Assembly (NCBI GenBank): GCA_046566095.1
Contig: JBKHXI010000022.1
Coordinates: 1 to 38,808 of the forward strand
DNA from: CAMPJU01 sp046566095
Lineage (GTDB): Bacteria > Pseudomonadota > Gammaproteobacteria > Xanthomonadales > Xanthomonadaceae
Reading direction: 5' to 3'
DNA length: 38,808 nucleotides
Shown: positions 37,379-38,808 of the stretch, piece by piece
Layout: the number at the start of each line of letters is the position of its first letter
Numbering within the stretch: position 1 is the stretch's first letter
Program-made: the position numbers and the translations under genes
The notes under the pieces: generated by a model
The model's database searches: none
Told to the model about the DNA's origin: nothing
Seen by the model: only the letters and a program-made list of their open reading frames with translations

Positions 37379-38806
37379 ATGAGCGAACAATTCGACGTCG
37401 TCGTCATCGGCGCAGGCCCCGCCGGCTACCACGCCGCCATCCGCGCCGCGCAGCTGGGCATGAAGGTCGCCTGCGTCGACGCCGCGCTCGGCAAGGACGG
37501 CAAGCCGGCGCTCGGCGGCACCTGCCTGCGGGTGGGCTGCATCCCGTCCAAGGCCCTGCTCGATTCCTCGCGCCAGTTCTGGAACATGGGCCACCTGTTC
37601 GACGACCACGGCATCCGCTTCCAGGACGCGAAGATGGACGTGCCGGCCATGATCGGCCGCAAGGACCGGATCGTGAAGCAGTTCACCGGCGGCATCGCGA
37701 TGCTGTTCAAGGCGAACAAGGTGACGCCGTACTACGGCTTCGGCACGCTGTACAAGGGCAACGTGGTCGAGGTCAGGCAGCACGACGGCAGCCAGGTGCT
37801 GCTGAAGGGCACCAACGTGATCATCGCCGCCGGCTCGGATTCGATCGAGCTGCCGTTCGCCAGGTTCGACGGCAAGCACATCGTCGACAACGCCGGCGCC
37901 CTGGACTTCGAGGCCGTGCCCAAGCGCCTGGGCGTGATCGGCGCGGGCGTGATCGGCCTGGAGCTGGGCAGCGTGTGGCGGCGTCTGGGCAGCGAAGTGA
38001 CGATCCTCGAGGCGATGCCCGAGTTCCTGGCCGCCGCCGACGCCGAAGTCGCCAGGGCCGCCGCGCGCGAGTTCAAGAAGCAGGGCCTGGACATCCGCCT
38101 GGGCTGCAAGGTCACCGCCGCCGAGGTCAGGAAGAACGCCGTGCATGTCACCTGGACCGGCGCCGACGGCAAGGACGAGACCCGGGTCTTCGACAAGCTG
38201 CTCGTGTGCGTGGGCCGCCGCGCCGCCACCGACGGCCTGCTCGCCGAAGGCACCGGGGTGAAGCTCGACAAGCGCGGCATGGTCGAGGTCGACGAGCACT
38301 GCCACACCGGCGTGGACGGCGTGTGGGCGATCGGCGACTGCGTACGCGGCCCGATGCTGGCGCACAAGGGCTTCGAGGAGGGCATCGCGGTGGCCGAGCT
38401 GATCGCCGGCCTGCCCGGGCACGTGAACTTCGAGACCATCCCCTGGGTGATCTACACGGAGCCCGAGATCGCCTGGGTCGGCCGCACCGAGCAGCAGCTC
38501 AAGGAAGACGGGGTGCCGTACCGGGCCGGCAGCTTCCCGTTCGCGGCGATCGGCCGTGCGGTGGCGATGGGCGAGCCGGCCGGCTTCGTCAAGATCCTGG
38601 CGCACGCCGAGACCGACCGCGTGCTGGGCCTGCACCTGGTCGGCGTGGGCGTGTCGGAACTGGTGCACGAAGGCGTGCTGACCATGGAGTTCAAGGGCTC
38701 GGCCGACGACCTCGCCCGCATCTGCCACGCCCACCCGACCCTGTCGGAGGCGATCCACGACGCGGCGATGGCGGTCGACAAGCGGGCGATCCACAAGGCC
38801 AACTGA
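37379..38806 (+). CDS. lpdA: Dihydrolipoamide dehydrogenase (E3)
   Basis: Flavoprotein E3 that reoxidises dihydrolipoamide and reduces NAD+. The 475 residues begin with the FAD motif VVVIGAGPAGYHAAIRAAQ, have the redox disulfide C49/C54 in GGTCLRVGCIPSKA, the NAD motif GVIGAGVIGLELGSVWRRLG near 180 and the second FAD motif VDGVWAIGDCVRGPMLAHKG near 315. The C-terminal dimer segment CHAHPTLSEAIHDAAM carries the catalytic His-Glu pair. ATG 37379 is the family start. The CDS is complete, ending two bases before the window edge. Being last in sucA-sucB-lpdA, it is primarily the OGDH E3, though it may also serve other complexes. Confidence 0.95.
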   Translation: MSEQFDVVVIGAGPAGYHAAIRAAQLGMKVACVDAALGKDGKPALGGTCLRVGCIPSKALLDSSRQFWNMGHLFDDHGIRFQDAKMDVPAMIGRKDRIVKQFTGGIAMLFKANKVTPYYGFGTLYKGNVVEVRQHDGSQVLLKGTNVIIAAGSDSIELPFARFDGKHIVDNAGALDFEAVPKRLGVIGAGVIGLELGSVWRRLGSEVTILEAMPEFLAAADAEVARAAAREFKKQGLDIRLGCKVTAAEVRKNAVHVTWTGADGKDETRVFDKLLVCVGRRAATDGLLAEGTGVKLDKRGMVEVDEHCHTGVDGVWAIGDCVRGPMLAHKGFEEGIAVAELIAGLPGHVNFETIPWVIYTEPEIAWVGRTEQQLKEDGVPYRAGSFPFAAIGRAVAMGEPAGFVKILAHAETDRVLGLHLVGVGVSELVHEGVLTMEFKGSADDLARICHAHPTLSEAIHDAAMAVDKRAIHKAN

Positions 38807-38808
38807 CG

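Noticed and set aside
31937..38794. A 2285-codon open frame antisense to roxA, GNAT and the suc operon
   Set aside because: It crosses five well-supported genes and their gaps and has no recognisable domain; the same GC-bias artefact.

Overview
The window reads as chromosome of a very GC-rich gammaproteobacterium of the Xanthomonadaceae/Lysobacteraceae type (Lysobacter, Luteimonas or a relative). Four things point there: a bacterial kynurenine 3-monooxygenase, a methionine synthase encoded as two genes behind an ArsR/methyltransferase regulator, a large 180-kDa-class NAD-dependent glutamate dehydrogenase, and intergenic space filled with short palindromic repeats typical of this family. I see no prophage, integrase, transposase gene, CRISPR array, rRNA or tRNA. 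Most content is housekeeping metabolism; the less ordinary signals are regulatory sites and repeats.

Layout. 1-5087 (plus strand): 3' part of kmo, sbcB, a DUF2461 protein, a DUF2939 protein and an Hsp20 chaperone with a candidate heat-shock promoter, closed by a clear terminator. 5148-13341 (minus strand): a cN-I-type 5'-nucleotidase, NAD kinase, the giant NAD-glutamate dehydrogenase and an acyl-CoA dehydrogenase. 13480-18372 (plus): ArsR/methyltransferase regulator overlapping the first metH gene (homocysteine domain), then the second metH gene (folate, B12 and activation domains). 18757-23652 (minus): DUF2058 protein, slyX, UDP-glucose dehydrogenase, two tandem FKBP isomerases and an exported glutathione peroxidase. 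23818-27547 (plus): a YtrA-type operon (small anchored protein, GntR repressor, ABC ATPase, ABC permease), then a lipoprotein. 27663-29057 (minus): fumC. 29322-32950 (plus): purB, a RoxA-like ribosomal oxygenase and a GNAT protein. 33122-38806 (plus): sucA, sucB and lpdA, the complete 2-oxoglutarate dehydrogenase complex.

Functional themes. The sucA-sucB-lpdA operon, fumC and NAD-glutamate dehydrogenase all handle 2-oxoglutarate and its TCA neighbours. The metH pair with its regulator forms a methionine/SAM-cycle unit. The YtrA operon carries a near-consensus sigma-70 promoter whose -10 box lies inside a dyad of the form GGTG-N16-CACC, the spacing I recall for Xanthomonas YtrA, so it looks self-repressed.

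The most unusual structure is a REP-like family of 24-bp hairpins in four intergenic blocks. It has two core versions (A and B) with the same ends and loop but swapped, compensating stem bases, and within every block A and B point in opposite directions. Three other inverted-repeat families, a 132-bp tandem duplication, a ~109-bp tandem repeat and a 28-bp tandem repeat between fumC and purB complete the non-coding content.
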